DNA of 64,000 nucleotides from Luteibacter aegosomatis (lineage in GTDB: Bacteria; Pseudomonadota; Gammaproteobacteria; Xanthomonadales; Rhodanobacteraceae): positions 4,693,937 through 4,757,936 of the forward strand of contig NZ_CP095740.1 of NCBI RefSeq assembly GCF_023078455.1, read 5' to 3'. A model generated the notes under the pieces. The model worked only from the letters and a program-made list of their open reading frames with translations, ran no database searches and was not told where the DNA came from. Within the stretch, counting starts at the first letter, position 1; each line of letters begins with the position of its first letter. Below are positions 17,105 to 25,962 of this stretch, piece by piece. A program made the translations under genes and the position numbers.

Positions 17105-20011
17105 GTGAGGCGCTCGCGTTGCAGATCGCTTCAAACGTTCGTCGCACCGGCGCAGGCCGGCGCCCACGGCCCCGGTTTCCGGCCACGCGATACCGCGACA
17201 ACCGATCGCACCGCCGTAGGCACCGGCCTGCGCCGGTGCGACGCGGTCGGGAAGGGCGCTCTCTTCGCCCTGGCCCTGATCGCATCGAGCGCGGCTTCCG
17301 CCACCGACAGGTCCCGTTCGCTCGATCGCCTCGACGATGCGTCCGCCTGGACGGCCGCACACACCGACGACGTATCGGCTGCCGTGAGTAGGGGCCCGGA
17401 CGGCGGCTTATGCCTCGCGTTCGACTTCAATGGCGTGTCCGGCTCGGCATCGATGCGACGGACCCTGCCCGTGGATTTCCCCGCCGGCTTCGCGCTGTCG
17501 TTCCGCGTGAAGGGCCACATGCCCCCGAACACGCTGCAGCTGAAGTTCATCGACGACAGCGGCGACAACGTGTGGTGGTACCAGGCACCGGGCTTCGTGC
17601 CGTCGACCGCCTGGAAGCCCCTGGACATCACCAGCCGACAGGTGGAATTCGCCTGGGGGCCGGTGAAAGACCGGACACTGCGCCGCACGCGCGACGTCGA
17701 GTTCATGGTCTACAAGGAGGCGCTGCCGAAGGGCATCGCGGATACGGGGGAGGTCTGCTTCGACGATCTGCGCCTCACGCCCCGTGCGCCGGAAGCGGTA
17801 CCCGTGCCGCCGCCGACACCCAACGCCCTGATCGAAGCGCGGGCCAAGGGCGTGCGCCGGGGTCTTTATCCGCGCGGATTTTCCGGCGAACAGTCCTACT
17901 GGACGATCGTCGGCGTGGATGGCGGCTCGCGCGATTCGGCGTTGATCTCCGAAGACGGCGCCGTCGAGACGACACGCGGCGGCTTCTCCATCGAACCGTT
18001 TCTCATCGACGGCGGTCGTCTCGTGACCTGGGCCGACGTGGAAACCACGCAGTCCTTGCGCGATGGTTATCTGCCGATGCCTTCGGTCACGTGGGAACAC
18101 GGGACCGTGTCGCTCACGACGACGGCATTCGCCGAAGGGCATCCGGGCGAGTCGTCGCTGGTGCTCGCCTATCGCATCGCCAACGGCGGCGATACGGCGC
18201 GCGACCTGACGCTCGCGCTGGCCGCGCGTCCGTTCCAGGTCAATCCGCCGACCCAGTTCCTTAATTCTCCCGGTGGCATCGCCGCCATCCACGACATCGC
18301 ATGGGATGGGCAGTCACTCACGGTCGACGGCAAGCGGAAGGTCATACCGCTCCAAACCACGACCTGTTTCGTCCCTGCCTCACCTGCCGATCTCGTGGGA
18401 GCTGGCTGCGCCGGCGATGGAGGCACGTCGCGGATTCCATCGCCGACGACGTCGGCTCCCACGAGGGCGCATGATGCCGATGGGCTCGCGCAGGGAGCCT
18501 TGCTGTACCGCGTGCATATACCTGCGCGCGGTCATGTCGATCTCGGCGTCGTCGTGCCCGCGCAGCCTGGTACGTCGTTCGCCCGGCCCGGCAACGCGAG
18601 CGCATGGCTCGCCGAGCACGCCGATGCCGTCGCGTCACGATGGCGCGATGCGCTCGACCGCGTCTCCATCACGGTTCCGAAAGTCGCCCAGCCCATCGTC
18701 GACACGATGAAGAGCGGTGTCGCCCAGATCCTGATGTCGCGCGACGGCCCCGCCTTGCAGCCGGGTACGCGCTCGTATTCGCGCACCTGGATACGGGACG
18801 GCGCGATGATGCTCGAGGGATTGCTTCGCACGGGGCACGAAGACGTCGCGGGCGAATTCGTCGGCTGGTATGCGCCGCACCAGTTTTCCAACGGCAAGGT
18901 GCCGTGCTGCGTGGACGCGCGCGGCTCCGATCCGGTGCCGGAGAACGACAGCCACGGCGAGCTCGTGTTCGCCATCGCCGAGCTGTGGCGATACACGCAT
19001 GACCGCGCCACGGCCGAAGGGCTGTACCCCCACGTGCGCAAGGCCGTCGCGTACATGGACACGCTGCGTGCCTCCGAGCGCCGGCCGTTGCCCTTGCATG
19101 GCCTCATGCCCGCGTCGATCAGCCACGAGGGCTACTCGGCCAAGCCCATGCACTCGTACTGGGATGACTTCTGGGCGCTGAAGGGTTACGACGATGCGAC
19201 GGAACTCGCACGGGCGTTGGGCCATGCCGACGATGCGAAGGCGTTCGGCGCGTCGCGCGACGCTTTCCGCACCGACCTGCACGCATCCATCGCCGCGGCG
19301 GTGAAGCGCAAGGGTATCGACTTCATTCCCGGCGCCGCCGAGCTGGGCGACTTCGACGCCACCTCGACCACCATCGCCGTGTCGCCGGGTGGCGAGCAGT
19401 CGCGGCTTCCGCAGCCGTTGCTGCATCGCACGTTCGAAAAATACTGGGAGGATTTCGTCGCGCGGCGCGACGGCAAACGCGACTGGGACGACTATACGCC
19501 CTACGAGCTGCGCACCGTCGCCACCTTCGTGCGCCTGGGCTGGCGTGACCGCGTCACCGCCTTGCTCGACTTCTTTTTCGCCGACCGTCGTCCCGCGGCA
19601 TGGAATCAGTGGGCCGAGGTGGTGGGCCGCGATCCGCGCAAGCCACGCTTCGTCGGCGACATGCCCCATGCGTGGATCGCATCGGATTACGTGCGTTCGG
19701 CGCTGGATCTGTTCGCTTACGAACGCGATGCGGACCACGCCGTGGTGCTGGCGGCGGGAGTGTCGCCGGCGTGGCTCGAAGGTGACGGGATCGCGGTGCG
19801 CGATCTTCGGACGCCGTATGGGCGGCTGGGCTATACGCTGAAGGCGAAGGGCGGGGTGGTGGAACTGGTCGTCACCCAGCCGATCGAGCCGCCGGGCGGC
19901 CTGGTGCTGTCGTTGCCGTCCGGTACGGTGAAGGTAACCGATCCGACCACTACCCTGCGGGTATCGCTACCGCGGGATTCGCGGACAGGGCCCGCTCCCA
20001 TCCTTCGGTAG
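17105..20011 (+). CDS. Secreted (alpha/alpha)-barrel glycosidase-like protein invaded by palindromic repeats
   Basis: 968 residues from a GTG with AAGGG upstream. A hydrophobic export signal (ALFALALIASSAASA) appears only at about residue 50, after a segment encoded by a palindrome. Next is a beta-sandwich domain (about 65-220; DSGDNVWWYQAPGF), an N-terminal glycosidase-type domain, then a catalytic-type six-hairpin barrel (about 540-900) with TWIRDGAMMLEG, CCVDARGSDPVPENDSHGE and SYWDDFWALKG. These resemble GH15/GH37/GH63-type barrels; exact CAZy family not assigned. Internal residues around LVGAGCAGDGG and the C-terminal SRTGPAPILR are also repeat-encoded. It ends the LacI-controlled operon and likely degrades oligosaccharides. 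If the N-terminal insert blocks export the gene may be impaired. Confidence 0.8.
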   Translation: MRRSRCRSLQTFVAPAQAGAHGPGFRPRDTATTDRTAVGTGLRRCDAVGKGALFALALIASSAASATDRSRSLDRLDDASAWTAAHTDDVSAAVSRGPDGGLCLAFDFNGVSGSASMRRTLPVDFPAGFALSFRVKGHMPPNTLQLKFIDDSGDNVWWYQAPGFVPSTAWKPLDITSRQVEFAWGPVKDRTLRRTRDVEFMVYKEALPKGIADTGEVCFDDLRLTPRAPEAVPVPPPTPNALIEARAKGVRRGLYPRGFSGEQSYWTIVGVDGGSRDSALISEDGAVETTRGGFSIEPFLIDGGRLVTWADVETTQSLRDGYLPMPSVTWEHGTVSLTTTAFAEGHPGESSLVLAYRIANGGDTARDLTLALAARPFQVNPPTQFLNSPGGIAAIHDIAWDGQSLTVDGKRKVIPLQTTTCFVPASPADLVGAGCAGDGGTSRIPSPTTSAPTRAHDADGLAQGALLYRVHIPARGHVDLGVVVPAQPGTSFARPGNASAWLAEHADAVASRWRDALDRVSITVPKVAQPIVDTMKSGVAQILMSRDGPALQPGTRSYSRTWIRDGAMMLEGLLRTGHEDVAGEFVGWYAPHQFSNGKVPCCVDARGSDPVPENDSHGELVFAIAELWRYTHDRATAEGLYPHVRKAVAYMDTLRASERRPLPLHGLMPASISHEGYSAKPMHSYWDDFWALKGYDDATELARALGHADDAKAFGASRDAFRTDLHASIAAAVKRKGIDFIPGAAELGDFDATSTTIAVSPGGEQSRLPQPLLHRTFEKYWEDFVARRDGKRDWDDYTPYELRTVATFVRLGWRDRVTALLDFFFADRRPAAWNQWAEVVGRDPRKPRFVGDMPHAWIASDYVRSALDLFAYERDADHAVVLAAGVSPAWLEGDGIAVRDLRTPYGRLGYTLKAKGGVVELVVTQPIEPPGGLVLSLPSGTVKVTDPTTTLRVSLPRDSRTGPAPILR
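17141..17242. repeat. Palindromic repeat pair inside the 5' end of the glycosidase gene
   Basis: Perfect 20-base inverted arms at 17141-17160 and 17223-17242 (GTCGCACCGGCGCAGGCCGG and its complement) surround about 60 bases. The element lies in frame between start codon and signal peptide and adds about 34 residues. Confidence 0.8.
18393..18464. repeat. Palindromic repeat inside the glycosidase coding region
   Basis: Imperfect inverted arms of 28 bases (18393-18420 and 18437-18464), outer parts TCGTGGGAGC and CGGCGATGG matching exactly. It is in frame and encodes the low-complexity stretch starting DLVGAGCAGDGG. Confidence 0.7.
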
Positions 20012-20055
20012 CAAAGCCTGCTGCCGAGGGGTGGGAGCGGACCCCGTCCGCGATA
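19977..20055. repeat. REP-B palindrome covering the end of the glycosidase gene
   Basis: Long hairpin with arms containing GCGGACAGGGCCCGCTCCCA and its imperfect complement around the core CTTCGGTAG. The gene's TAG stop is the TAG of the core. It lies between convergent genes and could terminate both. Confidence 0.75.
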
Positions 20056-20071
20056 CGAGACAGGGGAAGCG

Positions 20072-20422
20072 TCAGTGGGTGGCCACGCGCGTGCGCAGCA
20101 ACGCATCCACTGCCTGCTGCCATTCCGGCGAACCCGGGTTCGCCTGCGGCGCTTCCTGTCCCAGCTTGCGATTCACGGCCTCGTTCCATTCAGGCGTTTC
20201 CGGGCGAGGACCATGGCCGTCATCGCTGATGGCGAGGGTCTTGTCCACCCAGGCGTACCACTCCGGCGAGCCCAGGGCGGGATTGGCCGGCGAGGTCTTG
20301 CCCGGCGCGGGCGACGCGGCGGTGCTGGCGGCGGTGGATGCCGGGGCGGACGGTTCGGACGGGGAGCAGGCCGCGATGATCAGCGCGGCCGTGAGCGGTA
20401 TCACGGTGAAGAGAAAACGCAT
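20072..20422 (-). CDS. Small lipoprotein with three PEW repeats
   Basis: 116 residues if started at MRFLFTV, which gives a compact lipoprotein signal with lipobox LIIAAC (Cys19); the frame extends 12 codons further upstream. After an Ala/Ser/Pro-rich linker come three copies of a short repeat: GSPEWYAWVDKTL, ETPEWNEAVNRKL and GSPEWQQAVDALL, each a Pro-Glu-Trp turn leading into an amphipathic helix. Function unknown; probably outer-membrane-anchored in the periplasm. Transcribed toward the glycosidase operon, with a REP-B hairpin between the gene ends. Confidence 0.7.
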   Translation of the reverse strand: MRFLFTVIPLTAALIIAACSPSEPSAPASTAASTAASPAPGKTSPANPALGSPEWYAWVDKTLAISDDGHGPRPETPEWNEAVNRKLGQEAPQANPGSPEWQQAVDALLRTRVATH

Positions 20423-20515
20423 GGGCAGTGACATCCTCGCGACTGCATTTCCACCCATGCTAAGTACCGGAGTCCGTCCGGCAGCTAAATGGCATGGGGA
20501 ACCCGGACGATTCGT

Positions 20516-21199
20516 TCAGCTTCGGGCGGCGACTTCGTCGATGTGGCGGAGCAGGTCGGCCGGATCTTCGAAGACCCGATAGGCACCCGCCCGCTCCAGC
20601 TCGTTCTCCCCATAACCGCCGGAAAGCAGGCCGATGCCGAGGGCCCGGGCGCGCTGGGCGGCCAGCATGTCCCAGATGGCGTCGCCGATGACCATGGCGT
20701 CGCGGATGTCGGTGCCCAGCCGCTCGGCGGCGGTCACGAAGAGGTCCGGATCGGGCTTGGCGTGGCGCACCTGGTCGCGGGTGACCACGGGCACCTTGTT
20801 CGGATCGACGCCGAGCGCGGCGATGTTGTGCGCCGCCGTCTCCATGCGGCCGCTGGTGGCGATGGCCCAGGGAATGTTGGCATCGGTGAGCCATTTCAGC
20901 AGCGCCACCGCGCCGGGCAGCGGCTTGACCTGGCCCGCCTGCGCCAGCCGGGCGTAGGCCGCCGCGTGGTTGCGGCGCAGGCGATCGATGCGTTCGGGGG
21001 TGATGTCGGTGCCGGTCTCGCGCAACAGGATATCGGTGAACAGGCCACCGCTCATGCCGATCTTGCGATGGATGCGCCACACGGAGAGGTCGATGCCCTC
21101 CATGTCGAGCGATTCCTTCCAGGCGAGCACATGCTGGTAGACGCTGTCGACGAGGGTGCCGTCGAGATCGAAGAGAAACGCGTGTTTTTGTCGGGACAT
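20516..21199 (-). CDS. HAD-superfamily phosphatase (phosphoglycolate phosphatase-like)
   Basis: 227 residues with the HAD motifs in order: FLFDLDGTLVDS (nucleophile Asp10, acid/base Asp12), AIATSGR (motif II), KPDPDLF (motif III Lys) and VIGDAIWDMLAA (motif IV). A helical cap domain lies between motifs I and II, as in beta-phosphoglucomutase/phosphoglycolate phosphatase relatives. Cytosolic, substrate not predictable. It is flanked by REP elements and appears to be a single-gene unit. Confidence 0.88.
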   Translation of the reverse strand: MSRQKHAFLFDLDGTLVDSVYQHVLAWKESLDMEGIDLSVWRIHRKIGMSGGLFTDILLRETGTDITPERIDRLRRNHAAAYARLAQAGQVKPLPGAVALLKWLTDANIPWAIATSGRMETAAHNIAALGVDPNKVPVVTRDQVRHAKPDPDLFVTAAERLGTDIRDAMVIGDAIWDMLAAQRARALGIGLLSGGYGENELERAGAYRVFEDPADLLRHIDEVAARS

Positions 21200-21240
21200 G
21201 CGGAGAGCGTATAGCCGCGATCATTACACCTCAAGTCACG

Positions 21241-21321
21241 TCCATCGTGGACAAGGCCCGCTCCCACCCTTCGGTAGCAAGTTTCCTACCCAAGGGCGGC
21301 AGCAGACCCTGTACGCGACGA
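21241..21321. repeat. REP-B palindrome
   Basis: Degenerate member of the family: GGACAAGGCCCGCTCCCACCCTTCGGTAG arm followed by TACCCAAGGGCGGCAGCAGACCCTGT. Lies between two genes on the minus strand. Confidence 0.65.
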
Positions 21322-21328
21322 TAACCGC

Positions 21329-22165
21329 CTAGAACTTCCCGGCGCGGAAGTCCGCGATGGCCTCGTGGATCTGCTCCGGCGTGTTCATCACGAACGGACC
21401 GTAGCGTGCCACCGGTTCGTCCAGGGGCCGGGCCGCCACGATCAGCAGGCGCGTGGCCGCGTCGCCGGCGCGCAGCGATACCGTGTCGCCGATGCGCGAG
21501 AACGCACCCAGGTCGCCGCGAGCCAGCTCCTGGCCGGCCACCTGGGCGGACGCGCCGTCGAAGACGTACGCGAACCCCGCGTGGCCTTCGGGCAAGGGCA
21601 CGTCGAACGCGGCATGCGGTTCCAGCGAGAGGTCGAGGTAGACCGGTGCCGTGGCCACGCCTCGGACCGCACCCTCGACACCCGCCAGTTCACCGGCGAT
21701 CACCCGGGCCGTCACGCCGGTCGCGGGATGCACCACGGGAATCGCCGACGGGTCGATGTCCTGGTAGCGCGGAGCCGTCATCTTGTCGGCCGCCGGCAGG
21801 TTCACCCACAGCTGGAACCCCCACATGAGGCCTTCTTCCTGCCGGGGCATCTCCGAATGCAAGATGCCGCGCCCGGCCGTCATCCACTGGACGCTGCCGG
21901 GGCCGAGATCGCCCGTGTTGCCGTGGTTGTCCTTGTGCCGCATGCGACCGGCGAGCATGTAGGTCACCGTTTCGAAGCCGCGATGCGGGTGTTCGGGAAA
22001 ACCCTCGATGTAATCGCCGGCCTCGTCGCTGCGGAACTCGTCGAGCAGGAGGAAAGGGTCCAGCGTGTCGAGCGCGGGCTGGCCGATGACGCGCTTGAGC
22101 TTCACGCCCGCGCCATCGGACGTGTCGACGCCGCGCACGCGGCGGATGATGTGGCGTTGGGTCAT
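21329..22165 (-). CDS. Pirin-family protein (cupin)
   Basis: 278 residues, full length for pirins. The N-terminal cupin holds the metal ligands: HPHRGFETVTYML (two His), then RGILHSEMP (His and Glu). The C-terminal cupin follows. Bacterial pirins such as YhhW have quercetin 2,3-dioxygenase activity in vitro, but the physiological role is unclear. Preceded by a REP-B element and separated from its neighbours, it is probably monocistronic. Confidence 0.93.
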   Translation of the reverse strand: MTQRHIIRRVRGVDTSDGAGVKLKRVIGQPALDTLDPFLLLDEFRSDEAGDYIEGFPEHPHRGFETVTYMLAGRMRHKDNHGNTGDLGPGSVQWMTAGRGILHSEMPRQEEGLMWGFQLWVNLPAADKMTAPRYQDIDPSAIPVVHPATGVTARVIAGELAGVEGAVRGVATAPVYLDLSLEPHAAFDVPLPEGHAGFAYVFDGASAQVAGQELARGDLGAFSRIGDTVSLRAGDAATRLLIVAARPLDEPVARYGPFVMNTPEQIHEAIADFRAGKF

Positions 22166-22263
22166 GGCGTGCTCCGGGAAGCCTTTGGACTGTGCACACG
22201 ATGCGCCCTGGAGTGGCCGATGCCTAGAGCCCTGGAGCGAACGATGCGTTTCGCTTCGCAGGA

Positions 22264-22340
22264 ATCGCGGACAGGGTCCGCTCGCACCCTTCGATAGGAG
22301 AGTCCGCTACCGAAGGGTGCGAGCGGACCCTGTCCGCGAA
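22264..22340. repeat. REP-B palindrome
   Basis: Near-perfect hairpin: CGCGGACAGGGTCCGCTCGCACCCTTCG ... CGAAGGGTGCGAGCGGACCCTGTCCGCG around an AT-richer loop. It lies just downstream of the UPF0149 gene stop and could act as its terminator. Confidence 0.8.
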
Positions 22341-22347
22341 AGGCGTT

Positions 22348-23019
22348 TCAATGCACCCAATGGCCCGACCGCTGCCGGGGCGGGTGGTCGTCGTCGCTGT
22401 CGCGGGGACGCGTCAGCGCCTTGAGTTCGTCCTCGGTGGGCGGCTTGGCCTGCCAGTATTCGCTGACCGCGCTCAGCACCTCGGGCAACTGGCCCAGGCA
22501 CTCGTCGTATTCGTCATCGGTGAGCTTCTCGAACTCGGCATCGGCCTGGAGCACGCCTTCGTCGACGGCCAACGCCATGACCGGTCCCAACAGCTGCATG
22601 AGGTCGGGGTCACCGGCCAGGCGGGCCTCCCACAGGCCGGCGCGCATGTCGATGCCGCGGCTGAAGCCCTCGCACCAGCCCGCCGCGGAAAGCATCGGGC
22701 CTTCTTCGGTATCGATCTCGCCCAGGATGGGCTCGTAGGCATCGACGTCGAGCTCGGCCATGATCGAGTCGTTGAGCTTGGCCAGCAGCGCCAGCGTGCG
22801 GTTGCCTTCGTCCTCGTCGTCGAACGCCTCGTGCAACACCTCGTGCAGCCATTCCTCGGGCTTGACCTCGAGCGGCCCCACCGCGATGGACGAGAGCAGG
22901 CCATGCACGCCGTCGAGCATGAGATCGCCCTCGCCGCCGTGCTTGCGCAGGAAGATGTCGAGTTCTTCGAGCTCTTTGTCGTCGAGGGAGCTCGGCCATT
23001 CGGACTTGGGTGTGTTCAA
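22348..23019 (-). CDS. UPF0149 (YgfB/YecA-like) family protein
   Basis: About 223 residues. The start is taken as TTG at 23019 (encoding MNTPKSEWPSSLDDKEL): GGAG lies eight bases upstream, and the TTG overlaps the TGA stop of the exonuclease III gene as TTGA, implying translational coupling. Upstream residues in this frame are only the shadow of that gene. The body has the all-helical UPF0149 pattern (LDGVHGLLSSIAVGP, EWLHEVL, GWCEGFSRGID, DDEYDECLGQLPEVL). Some family members carry a C-terminal SEC-C zinc motif, which is absent here. Molecular function unknown. Confidence 0.82.
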   Translation of the reverse strand: MNTPKSEWPSSLDDKELEELDIFLRKHGGEGDLMLDGVHGLLSSIAVGPLEVKPEEWLHEVLHEAFDDEDEGNRTLALLAKLNDSIMAELDVDAYEPILGEIDTEEGPMLSAAGWCEGFSRGIDMRAGLWEARLAGDPDLMQLLGPVMALAVDEGVLQADAEFEKLTDDEYDECLGQLPEVLSAVSEYWQAKPPTEDELKALTRPRDSDDDHPPRQRSGHWVH

Positions 23020-23783
23020 AGCATAAGCTCCAGCGCGACGGGCGCGTGGTCGGACGGTTGTTCCCACTTGCGGGGCGCCTTGTCGATGATCGACGAGGTG
23101 GCTACGGATTTGAGCGCATCGCTGATCAAGATGAGGTCGATCCGCAGACCCATGTTGCGGCGGAACGCGGCCTGCCGGTAGTCCCACCAGCTGAACTGGC
23201 CGGCCTCGTCGTTGAACAGGCGGAAGCTGTCGTGCAGGCCGGTGTCGAGGATGGCCTGCAGGGCCGCGCGCTCGGGCGGCGAGCAGAAGATGTCTTCACC
23301 CCAGGCCACCGGATCGTACACGTCGCGGTCGTCGCGGCAGATGTTGAAATCGCCCAGCACCACCAGCTTCGGGTATTTCGCGATCTCTTGCGCCACGAAG
23401 TCGCGCACCTTCTCCAGCCAGTGCAGCTTGTAGGCGTATTTTTCGTCGCCCAGCGCCTTGCCGTTCACCACGTAGAGATCGATGACGCGGACGTCGCCCA
23501 CCGTGGCCGCGAGGATGCGGCGCTGCGGGTCGTCGAGGGCGTGGATGTCGGTGACCACGTCGATGGGCTCGTCCTTCGCCAGGATCGCCACGCCGTTATA
23601 GGTTTTCTGGCCGGAGTAGACCGACCGGTAGCCCATGGCCGCGAGCTCGTCCACCGGGAACTTGTCGTCGGTGAGCTTGGTTTCCTGCAAGGCCACGATG
23701 TCCGGCTGCGCCTCGGCCAACCACTGCTGGAGGTGGGGCAGGCGGACCTTGAGCGAGTTGACGTTCCATGAGGCGATCTTCAT
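23016..23783 (-). CDS. xthA: Exodeoxyribonuclease III
   Basis: 255 residues, full length. Exonuclease-endonuclease-phosphatase fold with MKIASWNVNSLKVRLPHL at the start, VALQETKL (metal Glu), VLGDFNICRDD (catalytic Asp/Asn), FSWWDYR and the terminal SDHAPV (Asp-His pair). It cleaves DNA at abasic sites during base-excision repair. Its stop overlaps the UPF0149 start downstream. Confidence 0.95.
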   Translation of the reverse strand: MKIASWNVNSLKVRLPHLQQWLAEAQPDIVALQETKLTDDKFPVDELAAMGYRSVYSGQKTYNGVAILAKDEPIDVVTDIHALDDPQRRILAATVGDVRVIDLYVVNGKALGDEKYAYKLHWLEKVRDFVAQEIAKYPKLVVLGDFNICRDDRDVYDPVAWGEDIFCSPPERAALQAILDTGLHDSFRLFNDEAGQFSWWDYRQAAFRRNMGLRIDLILISDALKSVATSSIIDKAPRKWEQPSDHAPVALELML

Positions 23784-23849
23784 CGCGCCATTGTAGAGGA
23801 CTCCCCGGGGAAACCCACATGGCGCCCGGGCGCCATGTGGGTGTCGGGG

Positions 23850-25898
23850 TCAGGCCAGCCCGTAGCTGCGCAACAGGGCGGCCGGCTCGGGTTCACGGCC
23901 GCGGAAGGCTTTGAACGATTCCAGCGCCGGACGCGTGGAACCCATCGCCAGCACCTCGCGGCGGAAACGTTCGCCCGTGGCACGGTCGAGCACCCCGGCC
24001 GCCTCGAACGGCTCGAAGGCGTCGGCCGACAGTACCTCCGCCCACAGGTAGCTGTAGTAACCGGCCGCGTAGCCGCCCGCGAAGACGTGGGTGAAAGCGT
24101 GCGGGAAGCGCTGCCAGGCGGGCGGGTGCAGCACCGATACCTCGCCGCGCACCGACTCGAGCACGTCCAGCGCGCGGGCGCCCCGGGCGGGGTCGTACTC
24201 CAGGTGCAGGCGGAAGTCGAACAGGGCGAATTCGAGCTGGCGCACGAGGAACAGGCCGGCGTGGAAATGCCGCGCCTTCAACATCTTGTCGTAGAGCTCG
24301 TCGGGCAGCGGTTCGCCGGTGACGTAGTGCCGGGCGAACAGGCGCAGCGCCTCGCGGTCCCAGGCGAAGTTCTCCATGAACTGGCTGGGCAGCTCCACCG
24401 CGTCCCATTCGACGCCTTCGATACCGGCGACGGAGGGGATATCCACCTCGGTGAGCATGTGGTGCAGGCCATGGCCGAATTCATGGAAGAGCGTGAGTAC
24501 GTCGTCGTGCGTCAGCAGCGCCGGCGCGCCGTCGGTCGGCGGCGGGAAATTGCAGGTGAGGAAGGCCACCGGCAACTGCACGTGGTCGCCGTCGCGGAAG
24601 CGGTGTTCGCACACGTCCATCCATGCGCCGCCGCGTTTGCCGGAGCGCGCATAGAGATCGACATAGGCACCGGCGAAGACGCTGCCGTCGGCGTTGGCCA
24701 GGTCGTAGTAACGGACGTCCTTGTGCCAGGTGTCCACGTCGTCGCGCGGCCGGAAGGTGACGCCGTAGAGTTTCTCCACCACGGCGAACAGGCCATCGAT
24801 CACCTGCAGGGCGGGGAAATACGGCTTCAGTTGCTCTTCGTCGAGCGCATAGCGCTGCTGCCGCAGCCGTTCGGCGGCGAAACCGACGTCCCAGGGCTCG
24901 AGGTTGTCGATCTTGAGCTCGTCGGTGGCGAACGCGCGCAGTTCGGCCAGTTCTTCCTTCGCGCGCGGTTTGGCACGCTTGACGAGATCGCGCAGGAAAT
25001 CGAGTACCACCTGGGGCGAAGCGGCCATCTTGGTCGCCAACGATTCCTCGGCGGCGTTGGCGAAGCCCAACAGCTGGGCCGCCTCGTGGCGCAGGGCCAT
25101 GATGCGCTCGATGCGCTCGGAGTTGTCGAACTTGCCCTTGTCCGGCCCCTGGTCCGACGCGCGCGTCTGGTAGGCGAAGTAGACCGCCTCGCGCAGGTCA
25201 CGATTCTCGGCGTAGGTAAGCACCGCCTGCACGCTCGGCTGCTTCAGCGTGACGAGGTAACCCTCGAGCTTGGCTTCACGGGCGTATTCGCGCAGCACCG
25301 CGCGGCCCGAGGCGGGGATGCCCGCCAGATCGCGTTCGTCGGTAATGTGCTTGTGCCACGCCTCGGTGGCGTCGAGCACGGCGTTGGAGAACTCGGTGGT
25401 GAGCCGGGACAGCTCCACGCCGATCTCGCGGAAGCGCGTGCGCGCCGGTTCTTCCAGGGCCACGCCCGAGAGACGGAAGTCGCGCAGCGCGTGTTCCACC
25501 GACGCCCTGGCGGCGACCGGCAGTCCGGCGAAGTCGTCGCGGTCGGCCACGGCCTGGGTGGCGGCATAGAGCGCGCGATTCTGCCCCACCTCGAGGCCGT
25601 GCTCGGTGAGCTTCTCCTCGGCGATGCCGTGCGCCTTGCGCAGGGCTTCCGAATCGGCCACCGAATGCAGGTGGCTCACGGGCGCCCAGGCCCGGGACAT
25701 GGCCTGGTCGAGGCGCTCCTGGGCGAGGATCACGTGCTCGAAGTCGCGCAAGGCGCCCTCGGCGGTGATCTCGTCGATGCGCGCGCGCTCCTGGGCGATG
25801 AGCCGGTCGATGGCGGGTTCGACGTGCTCGGGCCGGATGGCCGAGAACGCGGGCAGGTCGCCGTTGGGGTCGAGCAGGGGATTGGTGGTGCTGTCCAT
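23850..25898 (-). CDS. prlC: M3-family oligopeptidase (oligopeptidase A-like)
   Basis: 682 residues from MDSTTNPLLD; this ATG is preferred because AAAGGAGA precedes it, whereas the longer frame has no site. The zinc motif HEFGHGLHHML lies near residue 470, with the third ligand region downstream (ETPSQ-type EGVEWDAVELPSQFMENF), full length for PrlC/OpdA. Cytosolic zinc metallopeptidase that degrades peptides of up to about 20 residues, including cleaved signal peptides. The gene name is by family similarity; Dcp is the main alternative. Confidence 0.92.
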   Translation of the reverse strand: MDSTTNPLLDPNGDLPAFSAIRPEHVEPAIDRLIAQERARIDEITAEGALRDFEHVILAQERLDQAMSRAWAPVSHLHSVADSEALRKAHGIAEEKLTEHGLEVGQNRALYAATQAVADRDDFAGLPVAARASVEHALRDFRLSGVALEEPARTRFREIGVELSRLTTEFSNAVLDATEAWHKHITDERDLAGIPASGRAVLREYAREAKLEGYLVTLKQPSVQAVLTYAENRDLREAVYFAYQTRASDQGPDKGKFDNSERIERIMALRHEAAQLLGFANAAEESLATKMAASPQVVLDFLRDLVKRAKPRAKEELAELRAFATDELKIDNLEPWDVGFAAERLRQQRYALDEEQLKPYFPALQVIDGLFAVVEKLYGVTFRPRDDVDTWHKDVRYYDLANADGSVFAGAYVDLYARSGKRGGAWMDVCEHRFRDGDHVQLPVAFLTCNFPPPTDGAPALLTHDDVLTLFHEFGHGLHHMLTEVDIPSVAGIEGVEWDAVELPSQFMENFAWDREALRLFARHYVTGEPLPDELYDKMLKARHFHAGLFLVRQLEFALFDFRLHLEYDPARGARALDVLESVRGEVSVLHPPAWQRFPHAFTHVFAGGYAAGYYSYLWAEVLSADAFEPFEAAGVLDRATGERFRREVLAMGSTRPALESFKAFRGREPEPAALLRSYGLA

Positions 25899-25962
25899 GG
25901 GGGTCTCCTTTCGGTTCCCAGCGTGGTGCTGGGCTCCAGCCAAATCAAGCTGTCCGCGATCC

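Noticed and set aside
23850..25898. M3 peptidase as a toxin partner of other HExxH genes
   Set aside because: It is a full-length housekeeping oligopeptidase with conserved neighbours, unrelated to the Rhs tip.
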